Assembly (NCBI RefSeq): GCF_900168295.1
Contig: NZ_FVZL01000011.1
Location: 44,982 to 108,981, forward strand
Direction: 5' to 3'
From: Arthrobacter sp. P2b
GTDB taxonomy: Bacteria > Actinomycetota > Actinomycetes > Actinomycetales > Micrococcaceae
DNA length: 64,000 nucleotides
A program made the position numbers and the translations under genes. The first letter of the stretch is position 1. Each line of letters opens with the position of its first letter. Under the pieces are notes generated by a model. The model was not told where the DNA came from. It searched no databases and worked only from the letters and a program-made list of their open reading frames with translations. This document shows, in pieces, positions 1 through 8,853 of this stretch.

Positions 1-1
1 A

Positions 2-757
2 ACGGCAAAAGCCTGCCTGGCACTGCCGCTGCTGCTCGGCGCCTGCATTGGCGCACCGCCTGCAGGTCCAGGCGCGGGGACCTTCCCTCCATCCGCCCCT
101 GGCAGCAGCGCCCCGGCTGCGGCACCCCCGGCGGCTCCAGCGCCACAGCCCCAGGACCAGCCGCCGGCAGGACCGGAGCCGGAAACGCTCCCTCCTGCCG
201 AGGGCGTACCGCCGGCAGGCCCTTCCACAACGCCGGAAGCCGCGGAGGGCTTGCCCGTTCCCGAGGCCGGACGGGCGCCCGCAACGCAGGCCCCCGCACC
301 ACCGGCGCCGGCCCCGGCCACCATTCCGGCCGTGCCGCGCACCGTGACGGCCTACTACGTGCTCCTGGACGACGGCGGCAGCAACGGCGTGCGGTTCGGC
401 TGCAATGACAGCCTGGTGGGCATGGACAGCGCAGCCCCCGATTCCGATCCGCTTCCGGCCGCCATAGGTGCGCTTCTGCAGGGAACAGGTGGAGCGGGAA
501 TGCCGGGCCCCGGGGCGGGACCGGCCCGGGAGATGTACAACGCCTTGGCGGACTCCGGGCTGAAGTTCCTCTCCGGCTCTTTCGATGGAACGACGGTCAC
601 GGTGTACCTGGCCGGCGCGTTGAGCCTTGGCGGGGTGTGCGACATCCCGCGGGTAGAGGCGCAGCTGACGCAGACAGCAGTTGCGGCAGTGGGCGCAATC
701 CGGGCTGAAATCTACGTCAACGGGCAGCCGCTGAAAGAAGCACTGAGGCAGGACTAG
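2..757 (+). CDS. GerMN-domain lipoprotein, 5' end outside the window
   Basis: About 251 residues are visible and the start lies upstream. The first visible residues form the end of a lipoprotein signal peptide: a hydrophobic stretch ending in LLGAC, with the lipobox Cys at 44-46. A long Ala/Pro-rich linker follows (residues about 20-110). The last 135 residues resemble a GerMN domain: a VTAYYVLL strand, a FGCNDSLVG segment, a TVTVYLAG strand, CDIPRVEAQL and a final YVNGQPL strand. The protein is probably tethered to the outer face of the membrane, with the domain held off by the linker. GerMN domains occur in spore germination GerM and in actinobacterial lipoproteins such as LpqB; the role here is unknown. 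The 75-nt gap to the next gene holds that gene's promoter. Confidence 0.75.
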   Translation, partial: TAKACLALPLLLGACIGAPPAGPGAGTFPPSAPGSSAPAAAPPAAPAPQPQDQPPAGPEPETLPPAEGVPPAGPSTTPEAAEGLPVPEAGRAPATQAPAPPAPAPATIPAVPRTVTAYYVLLDDGGSNGVRFGCNDSLVGMDSAAPDSDPLPAAIGALLQGTGGAGMPGPGAGPAREMYNALADSGLKFLSGSFDGTTVTVYLAGALSLGGVCDIPRVEAQLTQTAVAAVGAIRAEIYVNGQPLKEALRQD

Positions 758-798
758 CCACCCGCCCAGCAACCTGTCGTACGCGGGTTGACAACAAG

Positions 799-831
799 TG
801 TTGCTTTTGGAGCAACATCCGGCTGTATCCT
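799..831 (+). promoter_or_regulatory. Promoter and 7-bp inverted repeat before the aminotransferase gene
   Basis: A perfect inverted repeat TGTTGCT-N5-AGCAACA spans 799-817. A TATCCT box lies at 826-831, exactly six bases before a GTG at 838, which would give a leaderless mRNA. TTGCTT at 801-806 could serve as -35 with a 19-bp spacer. The inverted repeat overlaps that -35, so it could be an operator, but no regulator is identified. Confidence 0.45.
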
Positions 832-837
832 GTGGGT

Positions 838-2127
838 GTGAGCCACGAAACACTTGATGCAGCAGGGACGCTGCCAGCGGAAGCCATCGATGCGATTGAA
901 CGGGCTGCAACGTCAGCGCACCGGCATGAGGACCTGTTCTCGGAGCGTGCCGCGAACATCCGGCAGTCGGCGGTGCGGGACGTTTTCGATATTTCCATGC
1001 GGCCCGGCCTGGTCTCCCTTGCGGGCGGCAGTCCGTATCTGCAGTCGCTTCCGCTGGACCGGCTTTCGGCCACCGCCGCCAAAATCATTGCCGAGGACGG
1101 CCTCACGGCGCTGCAGTATGGCGCCGGACAGGGGACCGAAGAACTGCGCACCCAGATCTGCGAGGTGATGGCCGCTGAAGGTATCCTCGACGCCCGGCCG
1201 CAGAACGTGGTGATCACCGCCGGTTCACAGTCGGCCCAGGATGTTGCCACCAAATTGTTCTGCAATCCCGGCGACGTGGTGCTCGTGGAAGACCCTACCT
1301 ACGTGGGTGCCCTCAACACGTTCGAGGCATACCAGGTGCAGGTGGAAACGGTGGACATGGATGAATCCGGCCTGGTCCCCGAGCTCCTGGAGGCGCGGAT
1401 CGCGGCGCTTCAACTGGCCGGCAAGAACATCAAGTTCCTTTACACCATCCCGAACTTCAACAACCCGTCAGGGATCACCCTCGCCAAAGAGCGCCGGCAG
1501 CAGGTGGTGGATATATGCCGCACTGCGAATATTCTGATCCTCGAAGACAACCCCTACGGTCTGCTGCGCTACTCCGGCGAGCACTTGGTCCCGCTCCGGG
1601 CCGACAATCCCGGGGACGTCATCTACATGGGTTCGTTCTCGAAGATCTTCGCGCCCGGCCTGCGCATCGGGTGGGCGCTGGTGCCGGAACACCTGCAGCG
1701 GCGCTACTACCTCGCGGCCGAGTCTGTGACGCTGTGCCCGCCCGCCCTGAACCAGATGCTGGTCTCCGCCTACCTTCGTGAGTACGACTGGAGGGGCCAG
1801 ATCGAGACCTACCGCGGCCTGTACGCCGAGCGGTGCACGGCGATGCTGGCTGCGTTGCAGGAACACATGCCCGCAGGGGCCACGTGGACCAGCCCGGAGG
1901 GCGGCTTTTTTGTCTGGGTGACGCTGCCGGAAGGCGTGGACACCTACCCGCTGCTGCACAAGGCCATCGACGCGGGCGTGGTGTTTATCCCCGGCGCCGC
2001 CTTCACGCCGTCGGACGAACCGTCCAACAAACTGCGACTCGCCTTCAGCGCCGTGCCTCCCGAAGCCATCGCCGAGGGTGTCCGCCGCCTGGCGCCTGTG
2101 CTTCGGGAAGCCATAGCTGCGCTGTAG
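838..2127 (+). CDS. PLP-dependent aminotransferase, 2-aminoadipate (LysN)/MocR-like
   Basis: A fold-type I aminotransferase of about 429 residues, probably cytosolic. It has the PGLVSLAGGSP entry segment, an ALQYG motif, the PNFNNPSG substrate/PLP loop, an EDNPYG aspartate motif and the PLP lysine in SFSKIFAPGLRIGW. This pattern matches 2-aminoadipate/aromatic aminotransferases related to MocR regulators. There is no winged-helix DNA-binding domain, so it is an enzyme, not a MocR regulator. I chose GTG 838 because it lies six bases after a TATCCT box and no Shine-Dalgarno is present; GTG 832 is in frame two codons earlier. The natural amino donor cannot be told from sequence. Confidence 0.8.
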   Translation: MSHETLDAAGTLPAEAIDAIERAATSAHRHEDLFSERAANIRQSAVRDVFDISMRPGLVSLAGGSPYLQSLPLDRLSATAAKIIAEDGLTALQYGAGQGTEELRTQICEVMAAEGILDARPQNVVITAGSQSAQDVATKLFCNPGDVVLVEDPTYVGALNTFEAYQVQVETVDMDESGLVPELLEARIAALQLAGKNIKFLYTIPNFNNPSGITLAKERRQQVVDICRTANILILEDNPYGLLRYSGEHLVPLRADNPGDVIYMGSFSKIFAPGLRIGWALVPEHLQRRYYLAAESVTLCPPALNQMLVSAYLREYDWRGQIETYRGLYAERCTAMLAALQEHMPAGATWTSPEGGFFVWVTLPEGVDTYPLLHKAIDAGVVFIPGAAFTPSDEPSNKLRLAFSAVPPEAIAEGVRRLAPVLREAIAAL

Positions 2128-2172
2128 CGTTGGCCTGACCAGTGCCGCATAAACGAAGCAAAGGAGCATCAC

Positions 2173-2601
2173 ATGAGCGGAATCATCGTTGTAGGGGTTG
2201 ACGGCAGCGGAACCGCGAAGAAGGCAGCCGAGTCCGCACGCGACCTCGCCGCTGCCTTGGACGCATCACTCCACGTGGTGTCGGCCTTCGACAGCGACCG
2301 CACCGAGATCTTCGGCAGCGGCAGCGACCAGTGGATCGTCTCAGACGCCGACGCGGCCGAACACGTGGCCCGTACCGTGGCGGAGTCCCTCGGTGGCGGC
2401 GTCAAGGTCACGTATTCCGCAGCCCGCGGCCGGCCGGCGGATGCCCTCATCAAGGAAGCGGTCCGGATGGAAGCCCGCATCATCGTAGTGGGCAACCGCA
2501 GGATGCAGGGCATAGGCCGCGTCCTGGGCAGCGTGGCCAACAGCGTGGCGCACAACGCGCCCTGCGACGTCTACATCGCGAACACGTACGACGCCGACTA
2601 G
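2173..2601 (+). CDS. Universal stress protein, UspA family
   Basis: A 142-residue single-domain Usp. It opens with the IIVVGVDGSGTAKKA strand-loop and ends with a nucleotide-binding loop IIVVGNRRMQGIGRVLGSVAN, a variant of the G-x2-G-x9-G(S/T) motif, so ATP binding is plausible. Such proteins are cytosolic and usually induced in stationary phase or by low oxygen. The start is supported by AAAGGAG at 2160-2166, seven bases before the ATG. It lies 45 nt after the aminotransferase gene, and a hairpin terminator follows directly. A second, more divergent Usp lies at 59815-60333. Confidence 0.9.
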   Translation: MSGIIVVGVDGSGTAKKAAESARDLAAALDASLHVVSAFDSDRTEIFGSGSDQWIVSDADAAEHVARTVAESLGGGVKVTYSAARGRPADALIKEAVRMEARIIVVGNRRMQGIGRVLGSVANSVAHNAPCDVYIANTYDAD

Positions 2602-2612
2602 CAGTAACCCCG

Positions 2613-2652
2613 GACACTCCCCCGGGTGGCGAAAGTCGCTGCGGGGGGTGTC
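2613..2652 (+). terminator. Hairpin terminator after the Usp gene
   Basis: GACACTCCCC pairs with the stretch GGGGGGTGTC (2643-2652) with one G-T pair, giving about ten base pairs. An inner GCGA/TCGC stem lies in the loop, and a weak T-rich stretch follows. It sits 11 bases after the usp stop codon. Confidence 0.6.
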
Positions 2653-2754
2653 TGGTTTCACGCCCGATACCCGGGTTCAGCCGTTAGCGCAACGATAAAA
2701 TTGAATAGGCCCCCAATGGTGCGGCACCCAGCAACCACTATCGAGGGGCATATC

Positions 2755-3096
2755 TTGATCACTCTCCAGCGCCGGCAGCTCGTAGGCCACGACATCCTCC
2801 TGGCCCGCCACGGCAACCACATCTGCTCCATGCGGGTTGACCGCAGCAATGGCACCGTCGTGGCACTGCTGGATGACGGCAGTGTGGACTCCGCGCCGAA
2901 CCTCATCACGCCCGGGCTGCAGCTTCCCGAAACCGTGGGAAGCGTGCTGCGCGAAGACTGGAAGCTCTTCACGGCGTGGGCCGGCATGGCCGCTGCTATG
3001 GGCGTCCTCATGACGGCCGCGGCCGTGGTCCTGGGAACTACCGCAGATCCGGCCACCATCGAGATGTTTTCGGCGTACCCGTATTCCTCGTTCTAG
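2755..3096 (+). CDS. Small protein of unknown function with one C-terminal membrane segment
   Basis: About 113 residues. I do not recognise a family. The N-terminal two thirds is a soluble, strand-rich stretch (QLVGHDILLARHGNHICSMRV, then a DDGS turn). One hydrophobic helix follows near residues 70-95 (FTAWAGMAAAMGVLM...). The TTG at 2755 is preferred because GAGGGG at 2743-2748 is correctly placed before it. A longer reading from 2626 would begin inside the usp terminator hairpin. It converges with the PAP2-like gene, 27 nt between stops. It may be a membrane-anchored accessory protein, but nothing nearby says of what. Confidence 0.55.
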   Translation: MITLQRRQLVGHDILLARHGNHICSMRVDRSNGTVVALLDDGSVDSAPNLITPGLQLPETVGSVLREDWKLFTAWAGMAAAMGVLMTAAAVVLGTTADPATIEMFSAYPYSSF

Positions 3097-3123
3097 GGCC
3101 TGCCCGGCCGGGACTTGTACTGC

Positions 3124-3741
3124 CTAGGTCACCATCAGGCCCTGCAGGATCCACCAGATGCCTGCCATCACCACTCCGCCGAAGAGTGACCCCGTCACCA
3201 CCTGTGCCACCGAATGGGCCCGCAGTACCACACGGGACCAGCCGACGGCCGGGATCAGGAGAAGCAACGGACTCCAGGCCGCCCCGAGCATCAGCACGGC
3301 GATGACGGTCGAGCAGGAGATGGCGGCAGCATGCCCGCTGATCTTCCAGAACGGGCTCACTCCGGCCAGCACCACGACTCCGCCAACCACCGCAAGGACC
3401 ATGGCAACAACGCTCCGGGGCGCGCCGACAGCCTCCAGGACCACCAGCCCTGCAAGGATCGATGCCAGGGCCATCAGCAGGACAGGAGCCCGCTGCTTCC
3501 GGTCACTGACATGATGGTCGGTAACCTTCCCCAGCCGGACCAGGACCAGCAGCAGAAGCAGCGGAAGCACGCAGACAAACAGGGCCGCCAACGCGCCGTA
3601 CGCCATGGTGGCCGGAAAACCGCCCTCGGTCAGCGGACTGACCAGCAGCTGGATGCTCACCACCACGGGAGGCTGAAACGTCTCCGTCAGCCACCGGGCG
3701 GTCCTGTTCTTCGCCCGGATGGTGCCGGCGCTGATGCCCAC
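3124..3741 (-). CDS. PAP2-superfamily membrane phosphatase
   Basis: About 205 residues with five to six hydrophobic segments. The three phosphatase blocks of the PAP2 family can be seen in degenerate form: SDRKQRAP (for KxxxxxxRP), KISGHAA (for PSGH) and SRVVLRAHSVAQVVTG (for SRxxxxxH). The PSGH proline is replaced by Ile. The substrate is probably a lipid phosphate or an isoprenoid diphosphate at the membrane. The gene follows bkdC directly, with GTG 3741 four bases after the bkdC stop; TTG 3753, overlapping bkdC by 8 nt, is the alternative. Neither has a clear ribosome site, so translation is probably coupled. Why it shares a transcript with bkd is unclear. Confidence 0.7.
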   Translation of the reverse strand: MGISAGTIRAKNRTARWLTETFQPPVVVSIQLLVSPLTEGGFPATMAYGALAALFVCVLPLLLLLVLVRLGKVTDHHVSDRKQRAPVLLMALASILAGLVVLEAVGAPRSVVAMVLAVVGGVVVLAGVSPFWKISGHAAAISCSTVIAVLMLGAAWSPLLLLIPAVGWSRVVLRAHSVAQVVTGSLFGGVVMAGIWWILQGLMVT

Positions 3742-3745
3742 GCCG

Positions 3746-5233
3746 TCAGTCAAGGAGGAGCGCAGGCTCTTCCAGGATGGCGGCGACGTCCGCCATGAAG
3801 CGGGCGGAGAGGTCACCGTCCACAACGCGGTGGTCGAACGAGCCGCCAAGCGTGGTGATCCAGCGCGGAATCACTTCACCGTCAAGGACCCAGGGTTTCT
3901 GCTTGATGGTGCCAAAGGCAACGATGGCCACCTCGCCCGGGTTGATGATGGGCGTTCCCGTGTCGATGCCCAGGGCGCCGATGTTCGTGATGGTCAGCGT
4001 GCCGCCCTGCATCTCGGCGGGCTGGGTTTTTCCGGCCCTGGCGGTGGTGGCCAGGTTATTCAGCGCCAGCGCCAGCTCCTTCAGGGACAGGTCCTGTGCG
4101 TTCTTGATGTTTGGCACCATCAGGCCCCGCGGCGTGGCAGCCGCGATGCCCAGGTTCATGTAGTGCTTGACGTGGATTTCCGCGGCGTCAGCCCCGTCCG
4201 CGTTGTCCACCCAGGTGGCGTTGACACTCGGGTTGCGCGCCGCGGCCCAGATAACGGCCTTGGCCAGGATGAGCAGCGGGGAGACCCTGATGCCCTCGAA
4301 ATCCCTGGATGCCTTGAGCCGCTTGACGAACTCCATGGTGCGGCTGGCGTCCACGTCCACAAAGATGCTGACGTGCGGCGCGGAGAACGCGGATTCCACC
4401 ATCGCCTTGGCCGTGGCCTTGCGGACGCCCTTGACCGGAATCCGTTCAATCCGCTGGTCCTGCGGCTTGCCCGCTTTGCCCCAGAAGCCGTCCGCCTTGT
4501 CCAGCTCTGCGTCGCGCTGGGCCTGGTAGCTGACCAGGTCCTCGCGGGTCACCTCGCCCCGTGAACCGGTGGCCACCACGTCCGCAAGGTCGATGCCGAG
4601 GTCCCGGGCAATCTTGCGTACGGGAGGCTTGGCCAGGACCCGGTTGACCAGGCCCGTGATGGTGCCGCCCAGGGTGGGGCGGTTGTCCAAGTCGCCTGCG
4701 GCCGGGCCGGCCGAAACCTCGGGTGCTGCCGTCACGGCGGCCGGCGTGTGTGGCTGGACGGGCTCCACTTCCGGGGCGTTGAGTGTCACGGCAGCGGAGG
4801 GCTGGGCTTTCCGCGGGCGGCGCTTGACGGCGTCGGCCTTCGGTCCGGAACCCACCAGCGGACCGCCGGCCAGGGCACTTTCCTGCGCGCCGCCGTCGGC
4901 CCTTGCTCCATCATCGGCGGGCAGCGTGCCGTAGAGGGGCTGGACGGGCGTTTCCGGGGCGCGCACGTCTGCGGGCGTGGGGTCGCCTGCCACGTCATCG
5001 CTGACGCTGATGATGGCCGTCCCGACGTCGATGGTCACCCCTTCGGGGACCAGCAGTTCGGTGACGGTCCCGGCAAACGGGGAGGGCAGTTCCACGATGG
5101 ACTTTGCGGTTTCGATTTCGCACAGGACATCGTTGATGGCGACGGCGTCACCGGGCTTGACCTTCCAGGAGACAATTTCCGCCTCGGTGAGGCCCTCGCC
5201 GACGTCCGGCAGGTTGAACTTGTTGAGAGTCAT
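3746..5233 (-). CDS. bkdC: Branched-chain 2-oxoacid dehydrogenase E2 (dihydrolipoamide acyltransferase)
   Basis: About 495 residues with the classic E2 order. A lipoyl domain fills residues 1-80, with the lipoylated Lys in [14 protein letters not shown]. An Ala/Pro linker follows, then a peripheral subunit-binding domain ([14 protein letters not shown]...GEVTREDL), and a catalytic domain ending in the [10 protein letters not shown] active-site motif. It transfers the branched acyl group from E1 to CoA in valine/leucine/isoleucine breakdown and in making starter units for branched fatty acids. The ATG is preceded by GAGGA. It lies eight bases after bkdB. No E3 gene is in this cluster, so a shared lipoamide dehydrogenase from elsewhere is expected. 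Confidence 0.93.
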   Translation of the reverse strand: MTLNKFNLPDVGEGLTEAEIVSWKVKPGDAVAINDVLCEIETAKSIVELPSPFAGTVTELLVPEGVTIDVGTAIISVSDDVAGDPTPADVRAPETPVQPLYGTLPADDGARADGGAQESALAGGPLVGSGPKADAVKRRPRKAQPSAAVTLNAPEVEPVQPHTPAAVTAAPEVSAGPAAGDLDNRPTLGGTITGLVNRVLAKPPVRKIARDLGIDLADVVATGSRGEVTREDLVSYQAQRDAELDKADGFWGKAGKPQDQRIERIPVKGVRKATAKAMVESAFSAPHVSIFVDVDASRTMEFVKRLKASRDFEGIRVSPLLILAKAVIWAAARNPSVNATWVDNADGADAAEIHVKHYMNLGIAAATPRGLMVPNIKNAQDLSLKELALALNNLATTARAGKTQPAEMQGGTLTITNIGALGIDTGTPIINPGEVAIVAFGTIKQKPWVLDGEVIPRWITTLGGSFDHRVVDGDLSARFMADVAAILEEPALLLD

Positions 5234-5240
5234 GGTGTCC

Positions 5241-6221
5241 TCAGTAGGAGAGGGCGCGGTCCAGCGCCTCGAGGATGCGGTCGATGTCCGGAAGGTAGTC
5301 TTCCTCCACCTTGGCAACGGGATAGGGCATGTGGAAGCCGCCCACGCGGATCACGGGGGCCTCGAGTGAGTGGAAGGCACGTTCGCTGATCCGCGCGGCA
5401 ATTTCGCCGCCGATCCCGCCGAACGTCGGGGCCTCGTGGGCGACGATCAGCCGGCCGGTCTTCTGTACGGAGGCCGTCACGGTATCGAAGTCCAGGGGCG
5501 AGATGGAGCGAAGGTCGATGACTTCGACGCTGCGGCCGTCCTCCTCCGCGGCATTGGCGGCCGCGAGGGCAACGGGAACCAGGGGGCCGTAGGCCACGAT
5601 GGTGGCGTCGGTACCTTCCCGGAGGACGTGGGCCTTGAACGGATCCGCTGACGGCCCCGGGTTCTCCACATCCACGTCGCCCTTAAGCCAGTAGCGCCGC
5701 TTCGGCTCAAAAATGATCACGGGATCCAGGCATTCCACGGCCTGCTGGATCATCCAGTAGGCGTCGTGCGCGTTGGACGGGGTGATGATGCGCAGGCCCG
5801 CGGTGTGGGCGAACAGCGCCTCGGGGGATTCGGAGTGGTGCTCCACGGAGCCGATGCCGCCGCCGTAGGGGATCCGGATAACCACGGGAACCGTGAGGTT
5901 GCCGTTGCTGCGGGCATGCATCTTGGCGAGCTGGGTGGTGATCTGGTTGAAACCCGGGAAGACGAAGCCGTCGAACTGGATCTCGCACACGGGGCTGTAT
6001 CCCCGCAGCGCCAGGCCAATGGCAGTGCCGATGATGCCGGATTCCGCCAGGGGGGTGTCCACCACGCGGTCGGGGCCGAATTCACCGATGAGCCCGTCTG
6101 TTACGCGGTAGACGCCGCCCAGCGGGCCGATGTCTTCGCCCATCAGGAGTGATTTCGGGTTGCTGGCCAGGGTGGCGCGGAGGCCTTCGTTGATGGCCTT
6201 GGCAATGGTCATGGTGGTCAT
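5241..6221 (-). CDS. bkdB: Branched-chain 2-oxoacid dehydrogenase E1 beta
   Basis: A 326-residue E1-beta subunit, the usual length. It shows a [15 protein letters not shown]-terminus, a [15 protein letters not shown] loop that helps bind thiamine diphosphate, and a C-terminal transketolase-like domain ([11 protein letters not shown], then [17 protein letters not shown]). It pairs with BkdA to decarboxylate branched 2-oxoacids. The start ATG shares one base with the bkdA stop (TGATG at 6219-6223), so translation is coupled. A second ATG nine bases downstream is also possible. Confidence 0.93.
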   Translation of the reverse strand: MTTMTIAKAINEGLRATLASNPKSLLMGEDIGPLGGVYRVTDGLIGEFGPDRVVDTPLAESGIIGTAIGLALRGYSPVCEIQFDGFVFPGFNQITTQLAKMHARSNGNLTVPVVIRIPYGGGIGSVEHHSESPEALFAHTAGLRIITPSNAHDAYWMIQQAVECLDPVIIFEPKRRYWLKGDVDVENPGPSADPFKAHVLREGTDATIVAYGPLVPVALAAANAAEEDGRSVEVIDLRSISPLDFDTVTASVQKTGRLIVAHEAPTFGGIGGEIAARISERAFHSLEAPVIRVGGFHMPYPVAKVEEDYLPDIDRILEALDRALSY

Positions 6222-7465
6222 CAGTGGCCTGCCTTTGCTGCTGCCTGTCCGGCCGGTACCGCCGGGGGTTCCTCACCGGCAAACCCTGCGGAGTATTCCT
6301 CGAACCACGCCAGCTCTTCGGCCACCAGCGGGTGCGCCTCTGCGTAGGTGTTGGCGAAGGCGGAGCGGATGTTCGGGGTCTCAAGGTCATGGGTAGTGCG
6401 CCGGACGTAGGAGGCGAGTTCGTCGCCGTCGGCCTTGACCTGGGCGAAGAAGGCGTCGTCCGCGAGGCCTTGGGCGCGCAGGTATTTCTCCAGCCGCAGC
6501 AGGGGATCCTTAGCCCGCCAGGCGTCCTCTTCGGAGGACGGGCGGTATTTGGTGGGGTCATCGGCGGTGGTGTGGGCGCCGACGCGGTAGGTGAAGGCCT
6601 CGATCAGGACCGGGCCCTTGCCTTGGCGTGCGTGCTCCAGGGCCCACTCGGTGACGGCGTGGACGGCGATGACGTCGTTGCCGTCCACCCGGATGCCGGG
6701 GAAGCCGTAGCCCTTGGCACGGTTGGACAGCGGAACGCGGGTCTGCACGTTGGTGGGTACCGAGATGGCCCAGTGGTTGTTCTGGCAGAAGAACACCACG
6801 GGAGCGTTGTAGGAGGAGGCGAAGACCATGGATTCGTGGACGTCACCCTCGGAACTGGCGCCATCCCCGAAGTAGGCGATGACCGCGGCGTCCGGCACCT
6901 CCGCCTTGGAGCCGGCGGCTGCGGCAAGCTTCTGGTCCCGCTGGATTCCCATGGCGTAGCCCACGGCATGGAGGGTCTGGGCGGCCAGGACCAGTGTGTA
7001 GAGGTGGAAGTTGGTGTCCTTGGGGTTCCAGCCGCCATTAGAGACGCCCCGGAACTGGCGGAGGAGCTCAGCCAGGTCCACGTTCCTCGTCAGCGCCACC
7101 CCGTGTTCACGGTAGGTGGGAAAAATGTAGTCCTGCGGCTGGCTGGCCCTGCCCGAACCGATCTGGGCAGCTTCCTGCCCGGTCAGGGGCACCCACAGCG
7201 CCAGCTGGCCCTGGCGCTGCAGCGCGGTGGCCTCCACGTCGAACCGGCGGATGGCAGCCATATCGCCGTAAAGTCCGCGCAGGGCATCGGGCGTGAGCTT
7301 GTCGGCGTACTCGCTGTACACCGGATCGGAACCCAGCTTTCCGTCGGGACCCAGCAGCTGCACCATCTGCGCCGGGGGCTCGCCCATAACGGCTTCCGCA
7401 TCAGCTTCCCGCTGGTCGTCAACCGCTGTTCCGTCGAACTCGGTGGAAGGCAGATGTGTGCCCAT
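6221..7465 (-). CDS. bkdA: Branched-chain 2-oxoacid dehydrogenase E1 alpha
   Basis: About 414 residues. The thiamine diphosphate motif GDGASSEGDVHESM...NNHWAIS is intact, and the phosphorylation-loop region (YRVGAHTTADDPTKYR) matches branched-chain E1 alpha rather than the pyruvate enzyme. The extended N-terminus (about 55 residues before YADKLTPDALRGLY) is common in actinobacterial forms. The ATG at 7465 is chosen because AAGGAG lies seven bases upstream. It is first in bkdABC, so its 149-nt upstream region must carry the operon promoter. Confidence 0.93.
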   Translation of the reverse strand: MGTHLPSTEFDGTAVDDQREADAEAVMGEPPAQMVQLLGPDGKLGSDPVYSEYADKLTPDALRGLYGDMAAIRRFDVEATALQRQGQLALWVPLTGQEAAQIGSGRASQPQDYIFPTYREHGVALTRNVDLAELLRQFRGVSNGGWNPKDTNFHLYTLVLAAQTLHAVGYAMGIQRDQKLAAAAGSKAEVPDAAVIAYFGDGASSEGDVHESMVFASSYNAPVVFFCQNNHWAISVPTNVQTRVPLSNRAKGYGFPGIRVDGNDVIAVHAVTEWALEHARQGKGPVLIEAFTYRVGAHTTADDPTKYRPSSEEDAWRAKDPLLRLEKYLRAQGLADDAFFAQVKADGDELASYVRRTTHDLETPNIRSAFANTYAEAHPLVAEELAWFEEYSAGFAGEEPPAVPAGQAAAKAGH

Positions 7466-7614
7466 ACCGTCTCCTTGCTTGCCGCATCCGGATGCAATGC
7501 AATGTCGCTGGGATATATGCCTCAAAAGGAATACATTCCCGGTGCGGCATATACATTGGCTTACTGATCCTAACTTTATCTTCAGTAGGTAGCCGCAGGA
7601 CTACTTGTTAAGCG
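7466..7614 (-). promoter_or_regulatory. Upstream region of the bkd operon with several symmetric sites
   Basis: This AT-richer stretch holds the perfect 12-bp palindrome GCATCCGGATGC at 7484-7495 and a tandem GCAATGCAATG next to it. A pair of ATATA-containing arms (GGATATATGCC near 7512, GGCATATAC near 7547) points at each other. BKD operons are often controlled by Lrp-type regulators that bind such loosely symmetric sites. I cannot fix the -10 and -35 with confidence. Confidence 0.4.
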
Positions 7615-8733
7615 CTAGGAACCCCGCGGAGCCTTTGTATAGTCGACACATAACCGAAGGAAGCGCGTGTTGGCCTCTTGCTCGCCGACGCTAACCCTGA
7701 CCCCCTCGCCGGGAAAAGCGCGCACCGAGAGCCCCTGGGCTCCCGCCAGCTCTGCAAATTCGCTACTGTCGGACCCCAGATCCAGCCAGACGAAGTTTCC
7801 CTGTGCATCCGGAACAGCCCAGCCAAGGTCCCGCAGACCTGCAGTAACGCGGGCCCGCTCGTCCACCAGCGTTTGTACCCTTTCTACAACCTGAGGGAAA
7901 TTCTGGAGGGAAACAATGGCCGCCTTTTCGGCAATCTGCGACACCGCGAACGGCGTCGCAGCCACCCGCAGGTGCTGGGTCAGCGCTGGATTGGAGACGC
8001 TGTAGCCGACGCGCAGGCCAGCCAGGCCGTGCGCTTTGGAGAAGGTCCGGAGTACCACCACGTTGGGGTATTTCCGGTAAAGGGCGATCCCGTCCACCGC
8101 ACCGGGTGCCCGGACGAACTCCTGGTACGCCTCATCAATGACCACCACGACGTTGGAAGGCATCGAGCGGATGAAGGCTTCGGTCTCGGCGGCGGTAAGG
8201 GCCGGTCCGGTGGGATTGTTGGGCGTGCACAGGAGTATCACCCTGGTGCGGGCCGTAACGGCTGCCGCCATGGCGTCCAGGTTGTGCCGGCCGTCGGAGG
8301 TCACGGGAATCCGGACACTCTCCGCCCCGGCCAGGCCCACGCTGATGGGATAAGCCTCAAAGGAGCGCCAGGCATAGATGACTTCATCGGCCTTGCCGTC
8401 GTCGTTCTGGCCAGCGAACGCGGCGAGGATCTGGTTGAGGGCACCCAGGCTGCCCGCTCCGGTGACGATGTCCTCGGCGGGGACATTGAGGAAATCCGCG
8501 AGCGCCGCCCGAAGCTTGGTGCTGACCGGGTCCGGATAGCGGTTGAAATCGGTCTGCTGCGCGATCGCCTCGATAACTGCGGGGAGCGGCGGGAGCGGGT
8601 TCTCGTTCGAGGACAACTTGTAACTGGTGAGTCCGTCGACGGCGGCGGGCGGCTTTCCGGCCGCGTAGCGGGGCAACCGGCCTACCACCGGACGCGGCGG
8701 GATTCCACCGGCCAGGGTCTCTGATGAGGTCAT
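7615..8733 (-). CDS. Histidinol-phosphate/aromatic amino acid aminotransferase (HisC/Pat-like)
   Basis: A 372-residue PLP enzyme. It has SYKLSSNENPLPP near the N-terminus, the CTPNNPTG loop, DEAYQEF and the PLP lysine in TFSKAHGLAGLRVGY. The family makes histidinol phosphate in histidine synthesis, or phenylalanine and tyrosine (Pat). No other his gene is nearby, so the aromatic role is at least as likely. The ATG at 8733 lies seven bases after TAGGCT (8741-8746 read on the minus strand), which fits a leaderless start. The gene runs toward bkdA and stops about 150 nt before it. No clear terminator was seen between them. Confidence 0.85.
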   Translation of the reverse strand: MTSSETLAGGIPPRPVVGRLPRYAAGKPPAAVDGLTSYKLSSNENPLPPLPAVIEAIAQQTDFNRYPDPVSTKLRAALADFLNVPAEDIVTGAGSLGALNQILAAFAGQNDDGKADEVIYAWRSFEAYPISVGLAGAESVRIPVTSDGRHNLDAMAAAVTARTRVILLCTPNNPTGPALTAAETEAFIRSMPSNVVVVIDEAYQEFVRAPGAVDGIALYRKYPNVVVLRTFSKAHGLAGLRVGYSVSNPALTQHLRVAATPFAVSQIAEKAAIVSLQNFPQVVERVQTLVDERARVTAGLRDLGWAVPDAQGNFVWLDLGSDSSEFAELAGAQGLSVRAFPGEGVRVSVGEQEANTRFLRLCVDYTKAPRGS

Positions 8734-8853
8734 GCGCACTAGCCTACTTCTCGTGCGATAACCGTTCCGGGTGGTGCATTGGCTTCTTCCGGCGTGGGAA
8801 GAAGGCCCTACCGTACCCAGCCCCCGTCCAGCGCGCTGTGCGAGCATGGGGCC

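Noticed and set aside
6224..7567. A 447-codon open frame on the plus strand antisense to bkdA
   Set aside because: It mirrors the conserved bkdA codons, has repetitive Gly/Val/His composition and no ribosome site. It is a shadow of the GC-rich coding strand.
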